Shown: in pieces, positions 34,655 through 43,484 of the stretch | Position numbering within the stretch: the stretch's first letter is position 1 | Layout of the letters: each line of letters opens with the position of its first letter | Assembly (NCBI GenBank): GCA_965250105.1 | Contig: OZ252290.1 | Span: 868,001-932,000 of the forward strand | Source: JBCBSK01 sp965250105 | Lineage (GTDB): Bacteria; Pseudomonadota; Alphaproteobacteria; Rhizobiales; Tepidamorphaceae | DNA length: 64,000 nt | Direction: 5' to 3' | Notes under the pieces: model-generated | Seen by the model: only the letters and a program-made list of their open reading frames with translations | Database searches by the model: none | What the model was told of the DNA's origin: nothing | Translations under genes and position numbers: made by a program

Positions 34655-35962
34655 ATGGAAGATCTGTCCCCATCGCCGAAAATCGACCCGAGCCGCCGCC
34701 CGATCCATGACGTGACCGGCGCCATCGAGGTGACCGATCCGGGCAATCCGGCGCTCGCCGAATGGCGCGACGCGGGTCTCGCCGAGCCCGACATGACGGT
34801 GGTTCGCCGCTATCGGCTCGACCGGATCCGCCAGCAACTGCGCGCCCGCGACGCGGCCGGCTGCCTGCTCTACGATCCGCTCAACATCCGCTATGCGACG
34901 GACACGTCGAACATGCAGGTCTGGTGCCTGCACAATGCGGTGCGCTACTGCTTCATCGCCACCGACGGCCCGGTCGTGCTGTTCGATTTCCACGGCTGCA
35001 AGCATTTATCGGAGGGCTTCGAGGCCGTCGACGAGACCCGCTACGCGACGAGCTGGTTCTATTTCGGCGCCGGTCCCGAGGAGCGCGCCCAGGTCACGGT
35101 CTGGGCCGCCGAACTGGCCGATCTCGTGCGCCAGCATGGCGGGGGCAACCGCCGGCTTCTGATCGACAAATGCGACCAGATGGGCATCGAGGCGCTGACC
35201 GCCGAAGGCATTGACTGCCTGTCGAGCCAGGCCTTCACGGAACATGCCCGCGCCATCAAGCATCCCGAGGAGATCAAGGCGATGCGCCGGGCGGTGCAGA
35301 CGTCCGAAGTCGGCATGCGCGACATGTGGCGCAATCTCAAACCGGGCATCACCGAAAACCAGCTCTGGTCGATCCTGCACCAGGCCAATATCGCGCGCGG
35401 CGGGGAATGGATCGAAACCCGCCTCCTGGCGTCCGGTCCGCGCACCAATCCCTGGTTCCAGGAATGCTCCGATCGGGTCATCGAGGCCGGCGACATCCTC
35501 GCCTTCGACACCGACCTGATCGGCCCCTACGGCTATTGCTCGGACATCTCGCGCAGCTGGGTAACGCCGGGCGGCCGCGGGCCATCCAACGAGCAGATCT
35601 CGCTGCACGCCATGGCCGAGGAGCAGATCGCCCATAATCTCGACGTCTTCCGGCCCGGCATGACCTTCTTCGAGTTCCGCGACGCCTCCTTCGCGCTGCC
35701 GGAGGACTATTTCCCGAACCGCTATTCGGCGATCGTGCATGGCGTCGGCTTGTGCGACGAATACCCCCATCTCGGCTATGGCGGCGGCGAGGATCACGGC
35801 TATGACGGCGTGTTCGAACCGGGCATGTGCATCTGTTTCGAAAGCTATATCGGCCGCGTCGGCGGCCGCGAGGGCGTCAAGCTCGAACGCCAGGCGGTGA
35901 TCACCGAGACCGGGCTCGATATCCTCGACACCTTCCCGGTGGGCCTCGCGCCGGATGTGTGA
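34655..35962 (+). CDS. M24-fold metalloenzyme resembling DMSP lyase DddP
   Basis: A 435-residue M24 (creatinase/prolidase fold) protein. The N-terminal domain (1-195) contains LLYDPLNIRYATDTSNMQVW; the pita-bread domain (200-435) contains GGEWIETRLLASGPRTNPWF. The metal ligands are Asp285 and Asp287 (FDTD), Asp297 (CSDISR), His362 (HGVGLCDE), Glu396 and Glu411. These match the spacing of the published DddP ligands almost exactly, and Tyr357 and Asp368 occupy the positions of the DddP catalytic Tyr and Asp. DddP cleaves dimethylsulfoniopropionate to dimethylsulfide and acrylate. Many M24 homologues are peptidases or unknown, so the activity is inferred. It has a ribosome site AGGAAAGG and is coupled to the previous two genes. 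Confidence 0.75.
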   Translation: MEDLSPSPKIDPSRRPIHDVTGAIEVTDPGNPALAEWRDAGLAEPDMTVVRRYRLDRIRQQLRARDAAGCLLYDPLNIRYATDTSNMQVWCLHNAVRYCFIATDGPVVLFDFHGCKHLSEGFEAVDETRYATSWFYFGAGPEERAQVTVWAAELADLVRQHGGGNRRLLIDKCDQMGIEALTAEGIDCLSSQAFTEHARAIKHPEEIKAMRRAVQTSEVGMRDMWRNLKPGITENQLWSILHQANIARGGEWIETRLLASGPRTNPWFQECSDRVIEAGDILAFDTDLIGPYGYCSDISRSWVTPGGRGPSNEQISLHAMAEEQIAHNLDVFRPGMTFFEFRDASFALPEDYFPNRYSAIVHGVGLCDEYPHLGYGGGEDHGYDGVFEPGMCICFESYIGRVGGREGVKLERQAVITETGLDILDTFPVGLAPDV

Positions 35963-36024
35963 CACCGCTCGCGACGCGTGGCCGGAGCCGGCGAGCGGTG
36001 ATAAACCCGCCCGCTATACCGGCC

Positions 36025-36086
36025 CCTCATCCTTCGAGACGCGCGCCCGGCGCGTGACGACACCAAGCGCGTTCCTCAAGATGAGG
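36025..36086. repeat. Palindromic intergenic repeat (family B)
   Basis: CCTCATCCTTCGAGACGCG ... CCTCAAGATGAGG, the same element as at about 7187-7221. It lies in the 200-base gap between the DddP-like gene and the FAD/GcvT gene and could attenuate read-through. Confidence 0.75.
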
Positions 36087-36162
36087 TCCCGCATCACCAC
36101 CATCGAACAAGCCAAAGCCGTGCGATCCGATCGCACCATGTGAAACAAGGGAAACGCAGACC

Positions 36163-38598
36163 ATGAAATCCACAGCACGGGTTGTCGTCATCGGCGGCGG
36201 GGTCGTCGGATGCTCGGTGCTCTACCACCTGACCAAGAAGGGCTGGACCGATTGTCTTCTGATCGAGCGGTCGGAGCTGACATCGGGCTCGACCTGGCAT
36301 GCGGCCGGCGGCTTCCACACGCTGAACGGCGATCCCAACGTCGCCAAGCTGCAGGCCTATACGATCGAGCTCTACAAGGAGCTCGAAGAGATATCGGGCC
36401 AGCCTTGCGGGCTACACCCGACCGGCGGGCTGGCGCTGGCCGACACGCCCGAGCGCCTCGAATGGCTCAAGATGGCCCATGCGCGCGGCCGCTATCTCGG
36501 CCTGGATACGGAAATCGTCTCGGCCAAGGAAGCCAAGGAGCTGTGCCCGCTGATCGAGGAACAACACTTCATCGGCGCCATGTGGGATCCGGTCGACGGC
36601 AATCTCGACCCCTCGGGCACGACGCATGCCTATGCCAAGGCGGCCCGCATCAACGGCGCCGAGATCGTGCTGCGCAACCGGGTCGTCGAGCTGAACCAGC
36701 GCCCCGACCTGACCTGGGACGTGGTGACCGAACAGGGCACGGTTCATTGTGAACATGTTGTCAATGCCGGTGGACTGTGGGCTCGCGAGGTCGGCCGCAT
36801 GGTCGGGGTCGAACTGCCGGTGCTCGCCATGGAGCACATGTATCTCCTCACGGAAGACATGCCCGAGGTCGCCGCGATCAACGAGGCGACCGGCAAGGAA
36901 GTCATTCACTGCATCGACTTCAAGGGTGAGATCTATATCCGCCAGGAGCGCGGCGGCATGCTGCTCGGCACCTATGAACAGGCCTGCAAGCCCTGGTCGC
37001 CGCGCCAGACCCCGTGGGATTTCGGCCATGAGCTGCTGGAGCCCGATCTCGACCGCATCGCGCCGTCGTTGGAAGTCGGCTTCACGCATTTCCCGGCCTT
37101 CCAAAAGGCCGGCATCAAGAAAATCATCAACGGCCCCTTCACCTTCGCGCCGGACGGCAATCCGCTGATCGGCGAAGTGCCCGGCGTGCGCAATTTCTGG
37201 GCGGCTTGCGCCGTCATGGCCGGCTTCAGCCAGGGCGGCGGCGTCGGGCTGGCGCTGTCGAACTGGATGGTCGACGGCGATCCGGGCTTCGATGTCTGGG
37301 GCATGGATGTCGCCCGCTTCGGCACCTGGGCGACCCGGGACTACACCAATGAGAAGGTGCGCGAGAACTATGCGCGTCGCTTCCGGATCCGCTTCCCCAA
37401 CGAGGAACTGCCCGCCGCGCGGCCGACCCAGACCACCCCGCTCTATGACAAGATGTTGTCACAAGGTGCCGTCATGGGCGCGTCCTGGGGGCTTGAAACC
37501 CCGCTCTGGTTCGCGCCCAAAGGCGTCGAGCCGGTCGACATCTTCTCGTTTCACCGCTCCAACGACTTCCCCCATGTGAAGTCGGAGGTCCTCACCGTGC
37601 GCAACGGCGTCGGCGTCACCGAGATCGCCAATTTCGCCAAATACGAGATCACCGGGCCAGGCGCCGAAGCCTTCCTGTCGCGGACGATGACCAACAAGAT
37701 GCCGCGCACCGGCCGCATCGTCCTGACGCCGATGCTGAACGAATTCGGCAAGCTGATCGGCGATTTCACCATCGCCAAGCTCGCCGACGACCGCTTCATG
37801 ATGTGGGGGTCGAGCCAGGCCGAACGCTATCATATGCGCTGGCTGACCCGGCATCTGCCGGAGGACGGCTCGGCCGCGATCACGGCGCTCGGCCTCGGCC
37901 TTGTCGGCCTGTCGATCGCCGGCCCCAAGAGCCGCGACGTCCTGGCCCAAATCGCCGGCGAGGACGTTTCGGGCGAGGCGTTCAAGTTCATGGCCTGCCG
38001 CGAGATCGACATCGCCTCGGTTCCCTGCATCCTCAGCCGCATCACCTATACCGGCGATCTCGGCTACGAGATCTGGACACGGCCGGAATATGAGTACCGG
38101 CTCTACAACGCGATCATGGAAGCCGGCGCGGCATACGGTATCGGCAATTTCGGCATGCGCGCGCTGCTGTCGATGCGGCTCGAAAAGAACTTCCCCACCT
38201 GGTTCCGCGAGCTTCGGCCGATCTATGGCGCCTTCGAGGCCGGTCTCGACCGCTTCGTCGACCTGACCAAGAACGACTTCATCGGCCGCGACGCGGCGCA
38301 ACGCGAAAAGGACGCCGGGCCGAAGCTCAGCCGAGTCACCTTCGACGTCGATGCGACCGATGCGGACTGTATCGGCGACGAGCCGGTCTTTCATGACGGC
38401 AAGGTCGTCGGCTGGATCACCTCGGGCGGCTATGCGCATTACATCGACAAGTCGCTGGCCCAGGGCTATGTCCCGTCCGAACTCATCGCCAACGGCGCCA
38501 ACGGGTCCTTCGAGATCGAGATCATCGGCGAAAGGCGCGAGGCCCGGCCCGTGTTCGAACCGCTGTTCGATCCCGAGGCCAAGCGCATGCGGATGTAA
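36163..38598 (+). CDS. Dimethylglycine/sarcosine dehydrogenase-like flavoprotein with GcvT domain
   Basis: An 811-residue three-domain protein. Residues 5-390 are a DAO-type FAD domain (VVVIGGGVVGCSVLYHL); His46 in GSTWHAAGG is at the position of the covalent FAD attachment in dimethylglycine dehydrogenase. A short FAO middle domain follows (about 390-440), then a GcvT-type folate-binding aminomethyltransferase domain (about 440-800: NFAKYEITGPGAEAF, ITYTGDLGYEIW). Such enzymes oxidatively N-demethylate dimethylglycine, sarcosine or related amines and pass the one-carbon unit to tetrahydrofolate. Position 200 bases after the DddP-like gene, same strand, supports a methylated-amine pathway. 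Confidence 0.9.
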   Translation: MKSTARVVVIGGGVVGCSVLYHLTKKGWTDCLLIERSELTSGSTWHAAGGFHTLNGDPNVAKLQAYTIELYKELEEISGQPCGLHPTGGLALADTPERLEWLKMAHARGRYLGLDTEIVSAKEAKELCPLIEEQHFIGAMWDPVDGNLDPSGTTHAYAKAARINGAEIVLRNRVVELNQRPDLTWDVVTEQGTVHCEHVVNAGGLWAREVGRMVGVELPVLAMEHMYLLTEDMPEVAAINEATGKEVIHCIDFKGEIYIRQERGGMLLGTYEQACKPWSPRQTPWDFGHELLEPDLDRIAPSLEVGFTHFPAFQKAGIKKIINGPFTFAPDGNPLIGEVPGVRNFWAACAVMAGFSQGGGVGLALSNWMVDGDPGFDVWGMDVARFGTWATRDYTNEKVRENYARRFRIRFPNEELPAARPTQTTPLYDKMLSQGAVMGASWGLETPLWFAPKGVEPVDIFSFHRSNDFPHVKSEVLTVRNGVGVTEIANFAKYEITGPGAEAFLSRTMTNKMPRTGRIVLTPMLNEFGKLIGDFTIAKLADDRFMMWGSSQAERYHMRWLTRHLPEDGSAAITALGLGLVGLSIAGPKSRDVLAQIAGEDVSGEAFKFMACREIDIASVPCILSRITYTGDLGYEIWTRPEYEYRLYNAIMEAGAAYGIGNFGMRALLSMRLEKNFPTWFRELRPIYGAFEAGLDRFVDLTKNDFIGRDAAQREKDAGPKLSRVTFDVDATDADCIGDEPVFHDGKVVGWITSGGYAHYIDKSLAQGYVPSELIANGANGSFEIEIIGERREARPVFEPLFDPEAKRMRM

Positions 38599-38765
38599 CC
38601 GCCCGGCACCTCGACAACACCGGGCGACGCCCCGGCGCGGCCATGCCGGTCGCGGCGGGAAAGCGTTCTTCGCATGGCGGATCGGCGGCCGTCCCCTTGG
38701 GCGGTCCGCGCCGGCATGCCACACTTCCCGCCGATCCTTGTTCGCAATACCGGAGTTTGCCGCCA

Positions 38766-40277
38766 ATGCGCGTTCTCATCGCCATGATGAAGCACGAAAC
38801 CAACACCTTCTCGCCGATCGAGACCGATCTGGCGCGCTTCAGGTCATGGGGGCTTCACGAAGGTGCCGCGGTGCTGTCGGCCTATCGCGGCACCAATCAC
38901 CCGCTCGCCGCCTTCGTCGACGTTGCCGAAGCCCATGGTGCCGAGATCGTCACCCCGATCGCCGGCGAAGCGATGCCGTCGGGCATCGTCCGCTTTGAGG
39001 CCTATGATCATTTCGAGCGCGCGATCCTCGAAGCCCTCGACACCGGCCCCTTCGATGCGGCCCTGCTCGACCTGCACGGCGCCATGGTGGCGGAGGACAA
39101 GGACGGCAATGCGGTCGATGGCGAAGCGGCCCTGGTCGCGGCCATCCAGCGTGCCCAGCCCGGCATCAAGATCTGCCTGACCTGCGACATGCACGGCAAT
39201 ATCGATCCCGGCATGATCGAACATCTCACCGTGTTCAACGGCTACAAGGTCTATCCGCATACCGACATGTATGACGTGGGCAAGATCGCCGCCGACATCC
39301 TGTTCCGCGCGCTGAAGGGCGAGGTCGATCCGGTCATCGGCTTCGGCATGACACCGGTCCTGGCGCAGACCTTGCGCATGGGCACCGACGATTTTCCCAT
39401 GGGCCCGCTGCAGCAGATGACGCGCGATCTCGAAACCCGGCCCGGCATTCTGGCCGCCACCGTCTTCGGCGGCTTTCCGATGGCCGATATCGCCCATGCC
39501 GGCGTTTCGGTGGTCGTCGTCGCCGATGGCGATCGGGCGCTGGCGGACACGGCGCGCGATGAATTGCTCGATATCGCCTGGAAGGACCGCGCCGACTTCG
39601 TCTACCAGCACCGGCCGATCGGCGACGCGCTCGCCGAAGCGCGCGGGCTCGGTGATGACGGCCCGGTCATCCTGCTCGATCATGCCGACAATGTCGGGTC
39701 GGGCGGCACATCGGATGTGATGGACGTCATCCAGGCAGTTCTCGAGGCCGGGCTCGACGATGTCGCGGTGGCGACCGTCTGGGACCCGGCGGCCGTTCAA
39801 GAGATGATCGCGGCGGGTCCCGGCGCCGAGGTCACCCTCGACCTTGGCGGCAAGACCGACATGCCATCGATCCGCGAAGCCGGCCGGCCCTTGCGCCTGA
39901 CCGGACGGGTGCGCGCGCTGACCGATGGCAGCTGGACCGTGCGCGGGCCGATGTATACCGGATCGGAGGTGCATACCGGCCCGACGGCGGTGTTCCAGAC
40001 GGGACCGATGCGGATCGTCGTCACCAGCACCCATCACGAGCCCTGGGATGCCGGGATCTTCGAGAATAACGGCATCGATCCGCGTGCCTGCCGCTATCTC
40101 CTGCTGAAATCGCGCATCCATTATCGCGCCGGCTTCAAGCCGATCGGCAGGCACACGCTGACCCTCGACGGCACCGGCGTGACGACATCGGACAATGACC
40201 GCGTCCGCTTCGATCGCGTGCGCCGGCCGATCTATCCGCTCGACCTGATGAACGACGCCAAACGCCCCGTCGGCTGA
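38766..40277 (+). CDS. M81-family metallopeptidase-like protein (MlrC-like)
   Basis: A 503-residue protein with the M81/MlrC N-terminal domain (MKHETNTFSP, LDLHGAMVAED, TCDMHGNI, YPHTDMYDVG: likely zinc ligands) and the C-terminal MlrC domain (DHADNVGSGGTSDVMDV, VTSTHHEPWD). MlrC degrades linearised microcystin, but most family members in alphaproteobacteria sit in small-molecule catabolic clusters and probably hydrolyse amides. It lies 167 bases after the FAD/GcvT gene. It is tail to tail with the amidase gene, three bases apart. The true substrate is unknown. Confidence 0.87.
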   Translation: MRVLIAMMKHETNTFSPIETDLARFRSWGLHEGAAVLSAYRGTNHPLAAFVDVAEAHGAEIVTPIAGEAMPSGIVRFEAYDHFERAILEALDTGPFDAALLDLHGAMVAEDKDGNAVDGEAALVAAIQRAQPGIKICLTCDMHGNIDPGMIEHLTVFNGYKVYPHTDMYDVGKIAADILFRALKGEVDPVIGFGMTPVLAQTLRMGTDDFPMGPLQQMTRDLETRPGILAATVFGGFPMADIAHAGVSVVVVADGDRALADTARDELLDIAWKDRADFVYQHRPIGDALAEARGLGDDGPVILLDHADNVGSGGTSDVMDVIQAVLEAGLDDVAVATVWDPAAVQEMIAAGPGAEVTLDLGGKTDMPSIREAGRPLRLTGRVRALTDGSWTVRGPMYTGSEVHTGPTAVFQTGPMRIVVTSTHHEPWDAGIFENNGIDPRACRYLLLKSRIHYRAGFKPIGRHTLTLDGTGVTTSDNDRVRFDRVRRPIYPLDLMNDAKRPVG

Positions 40278-40280
40278 ATG

Positions 40281-41711
40281 TCACATCCCGTGGCGGATGT
40301 TCGGCGCGTCGATCGTCCTGGGCGGCATGGCCGCCTCGAAGGCGCGCGCCGCCCTGAGGACAAGCGCGTCGTCATGCAGCCGGCCGACGATGTGCAGCCC
40401 GATCGGCAGGCCTGACGCGGTGAAGCCCGCCGGACAGGAACAGGCTGGCTGCTGGCTCAGATTGATCGGATAGCTGAACGGGCTCCAGTCAATCCAGTGA
40501 TCGCCGAACCCGCCGCCCGGCGGCATGTCGTGGTCGGCCTCGAAGGCGCCGATCGGCATCATCGGCGTCAGCCACAGGTCGTAGCGCGCGTGAAAGTCTT
40601 CGGCGGCGCGATGGAACATGGCGCGCGCCGCTTCGGCCAGCGCGACCTCGGCTGGCGACTGCGCCTGACCGGCGCGCGCATCGCGCATCAGGCCCGGATC
40701 GATCCCGCCGCGATCGGCCTCGGGCACGGTGGCAATGACGGTCGCCGCGCCATTGTTCCACAAGGTGGCGAGCACCGGCACGGGATCGGGAAAGGCCGGT
40801 TCCGCCTCCTCGACGACGGCCCCCATCTCCTCGAATAGGCGCGCCGCCGCCACAGTCGCCGCCGTGATCTCGGGGTCGATCCGGTCATAGCCGAAGGGCG
40901 CCAGGCTGAGCCCGATCCGCAGGCCCGCCACGCCGCCGTCGAGACCTATGAGATAGTCGGGCGGATCGGACGGCATCTGATGCCGGTCGCGCCGGTCGCG
41001 CGCGCTCATTTCCGTCAGCATCAGCGCGCTCTCGGTAACGCTGCGGCTCATTGGCCCGATATGCGCCAAGGTGCCGAACAGCGAGAGCGGCCAGGCCGGC
41101 ACCCGACCATAGCTCGGCTTGTGCCCGAAAACGCCGGTGAAGGCGGCCGGAATGCGGATCGAGCCGGCCGCATCTGTGCCGAAATGCAGGCAGCCGAGAT
41201 TGAGCGCCGCGGCGGCCGCCGCTCCACCCGACGAACCGCCCGGCGTCATTCGCGTGTCCCAGGGGTTGCGCGTGATGCCCCAGGCGGGCCCGTCCGTCAC
41301 GCCCTTCCAGCCGAATTCCGGCATTATGGTCTGGCCGATGAAGACCGCGCCGGCGCCACGCATATGGTCGACGACCGGGCAATCCGCCTCGGCGCGCCGG
41401 TCGGCGGGCACCGTGAGCGATGCCTTGCGCTGCGGCCAGCCGGTCGTGTCGAGATTTTCCTTGATGGTGATCGGTACCCCATCGATTCGGCTCAGCGGCG
41501 CCCCCTTCTGCCAGCGGGCGGCACTTTCCCTCGCCTGGCTTCGAGCTGTGTCGAGCGCGATATGGCTGAAGGCGTTGACGGCCGCGTTCTGCGTCTCGAG
41601 CCTTGCCGCGATCGCGTCCACCACCTCGACCGGCGACAGGTCGCGGCGGCGAAAGCCGCGCGCCAGATCCATGGCGGTCATCAGGGAAGGATCCGAAGGC
41701 AGGCCGGTCAT
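40281..41711 (-). CDS. Amidase signature family hydrolase
   Basis: A 476-residue amidase (GatA-like fold). The Lys-cisSer-Ser triad is visible as Lys in VPITIKENLDT, the Gly/Ser-rich TPGGSSGGAAAAAALNLG and the nucleophile Ser in DAAGSIRIPAAF. It hydrolyses an amide to acid and ammonia, possibly a product of the neighbouring catabolic genes. It is not the tRNA amidotransferase: gatB/gatC are not adjacent. The start MTGLPSDPS is chosen with GGAG ten bases upstream; a longer frame adds 20 residues. Confidence 0.87.
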   Translation of the reverse strand: MTGLPSDPSLMTAMDLARGFRRRDLSPVEVVDAIAARLETQNAAVNAFSHIALDTARSQARESAARWQKGAPLSRIDGVPITIKENLDTTGWPQRKASLTVPADRRAEADCPVVDHMRGAGAVFIGQTIMPEFGWKGVTDGPAWGITRNPWDTRMTPGGSSGGAAAAAALNLGCLHFGTDAAGSIRIPAAFTGVFGHKPSYGRVPAWPLSLFGTLAHIGPMSRSVTESALMLTEMSARDRRDRHQMPSDPPDYLIGLDGGVAGLRIGLSLAPFGYDRIDPEITAATVAAARLFEEMGAVVEEAEPAFPDPVPVLATLWNNGAATVIATVPEADRGGIDPGLMRDARAGQAQSPAEVALAEAARAMFHRAAEDFHARYDLWLTPMMPIGAFEADHDMPPGGGFGDHWIDWSPFSYPINLSQQPACSCPAGFTASGLPIGLHIVGRLHDDALVLRAARAFEAAMPPRTIDAPNIRHGM

Positions 41712-41794
41712 CGCAAGAAAGCTCCATGAGGGGATCGTCGCAGGCAGGACCGTCACCTTAGGCAGCGACAATCGGGCTGAAAAGCCATGCTAGC

Positions 41795-41842
41795 GCATGA
41801 CACATGCCGCGCATGATACATGCCGTGCATCGCACATGTCCC
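41795..41842. repeat. Three tandem 16-base repeats
   Basis: GCATGACACATGCCGC, GCATGATACATGCCGT and GCATCGCACATGTCCC follow each other without a gap. Each contains GCAT and ACATG. They lie between the divergent amidase and FliK-like genes. Only three degenerate copies are present. Confidence 0.8.
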
Positions 41843-42002
41843 GCCTCTCGCTAGCCACCCCTGGCGCGCGTCGACCGGCGGCAGCATTTGTTAACGCCGG
41901 CGCGGTTAGGCTTTCCGCCATCGATCGATTCATGCCCCGGCCGGTGGGCCATTCATGGGCCTTGGCCTATCCGGTCGCGGGGCGATATCGCGAGCGAATG
42001 AG

Positions 42003-43484
42003 ATGAGCGCGCCCCTCACCGTGCCACCCGTCGTGCCGCAACAGGCGCCGGGCGGACAGCCGCGGCAGGCCTTTCAGGCCGTGCTACAGGCGCGCGCGAT
42101 CACAACGCAAGCCCTGCTGAGCCTGTTGCAGCCCGGCCAGGCCTTCGGGGCCCGCGTTGTCCCGCCGAGCGGCAATCTCCCGGCCGGCACGCTGACGCTG
42201 GCGACGCCGGCGGGCAATCTCGACCTGCGCGGACAGGCGCCATTGCCACCCGGCACGCAGGTGCGCGTCGACGTGCAGCGCGCGGCGGGCGGCGAGATAC
42301 AGTTGCGCTTCACCCCGCAGCCGCAAACCGGGACGGCGACATCCCAGCGCACGGGCACGGCGCCCGCGACCGCACAGCCGGCGGCAGGTGGCACGCCGGC
42401 ACAGGCGGCCGCGCCCTCAGGTCAAGCCATCGCGACGCCGCGATCCGCCCTTCCAGCGCCCGCCGGACAGGCCGGCAATGCCGCATCCGCTCCCGGCAAC
42501 ACGGCCCCGCCCGCCGCACCGCCATCTCCAGCGCCGGGTCAGGCCACGGCGCAGACGGCGGCGACCGCCGCCGTCAATCAGGCCGTGCGCGCTGCTCTCG
42601 CAAGCCAGAGCGGGTTGGCGCCGCTCTTCGCCAATCTCGCCACCCTGGCCAAGCCGCAATCGGCGGCGGCACTGCCCGAACCGGCACGCGGGCTGATCGC
42701 CAAGCTGCTCGGCCTGTCGCTCGACGGCGATCGCGGCCCGACCGCCGCCGATCTGGCTCGGGCCGTGTCGACATCGGGCCTGTTTCAGGAGGCCGGCCAG
42801 GCGCGCGGCCAGCCGCAGACCGGCGACCTCAAGGCGCTACTCGCCCAGATGCGCGCCGCGCTCGGCGACGGTACCGGCAGGGACGCCTCGCGTGCCGATG
42901 CCGAACGCCCCACCCCACCGCAGGCGCGGCCAGGTGCCGACAGCCAGCGCCCGGCGCAGCCGACACTGAGCCCCGACATGCCGGCCGACGACCTGGCGGC
43001 TAGGCTGATGCAGCAGGTCGATGGGGCGCTGTCGCGGATCAAGCTCATGCAGTTCGCGAGCCTGCCCGACCAAACAGACAGCGCGCGGGCCCCGGACATG
43101 GCGTCGCGCGACCTCGTCCTGGAGCTACCGCTTATGCGCGACGGCCGCACCGGCATCATGCAGTTCCGCATCAGCCGTGAGCGGGAGAGCGCCACCGGGC
43201 AGGCTGCCGGCGCGGTCGATGTCTGGCGGCTGCGCTTCGGCCTCGATTTCAACGACACAGGCCCCGTCCATGCCGCCGTCACCCTGCGCGGCCAGCGCAT
43301 CGGCGTCGCCATCTGGGCCGAGGACGGCGGCATGGCGACGCGGCTCCGTGCCGATCTCGACGGCCTCGAACGCGCCCTTGAAGAAGCAGCGCTCGAAGTC
43401 GACATGCTGGCCGTCCGCCAGGGCAGGCCGCCGGCCGATACCGATCCGCCAGATCCGGGCCGCTATATGGATGAAGTCTCATGA
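42003..43484 (+). CDS. FliK-like flagellar hook-length control protein
   Basis: A 493-residue protein. The N-terminal half is rich in Ala, Pro, Gln and Gly (about 1-200) and probably disordered, as in hook-length rulers. The C-terminal third (about 320-470) resembles the Flg_hook domain: LVLELPLMRDGRTGIMQFRI, then DVWRLRFGLDFNDTGPVHAAVTLRG. The gene overlaps (ATGA) a stand-alone FlhB C-terminal-domain gene. Since FliK and the FlhB cytoplasmic domain interact to switch export specificity, the pairing supports the call. A paralogue of the true fliK elsewhere in the genome is possible. Start MSAPLTVPP chosen; the ribosome site is weak. Confidence 0.75.
   Translation: MSAPLTVPPVVPQQAPGGQPRQAFQAVLQARAITTQALLSLLQPGQAFGARVVPPSGNLPAGTLTLATPAGNLDLRGQAPLPPGTQVRVDVQRAAGGEIQLRFTPQPQTGTATSQRTGTAPATAQPAAGGTPAQAAAPSGQAIATPRSALPAPAGQAGNAASAPGNTAPPAAPPSPAPGQATAQTAATAAVNQAVRAALASQSGLAPLFANLATLAKPQSAAALPEPARGLIAKLLGLSLDGDRGPTAADLARAVSTSGLFQEAGQARGQPQTGDLKALLAQMRAALGDGTGRDASRADAERPTPPQARPGADSQRPAQPTLSPDMPADDLAARLMQQVDGALSRIKLMQFASLPDQTDSARAPDMASRDLVLELPLMRDGRTGIMQFRISRERESATGQAAGAVDVWRLRFGLDFNDTGPVHAAVTLRGQRIGVAIWAEDGGMATRLRADLDGLERALEEAALEVDMLAVRQGRPPADTDPPDPGRYMDEVS

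Noticed and set aside
36163..38598. DmdA (DMSP demethylase)
   Set aside because: DmdA is a stand-alone GcvT-fold protein; here the GcvT domain is fused to an FAD oxidoreductase with the covalent-FAD His, as in dimethylglycine dehydrogenase.
41795..41842. CRISPR array
   Set aside because: Units are 16 bases, contiguous without spacers, only three copies, and no cas genes are present.
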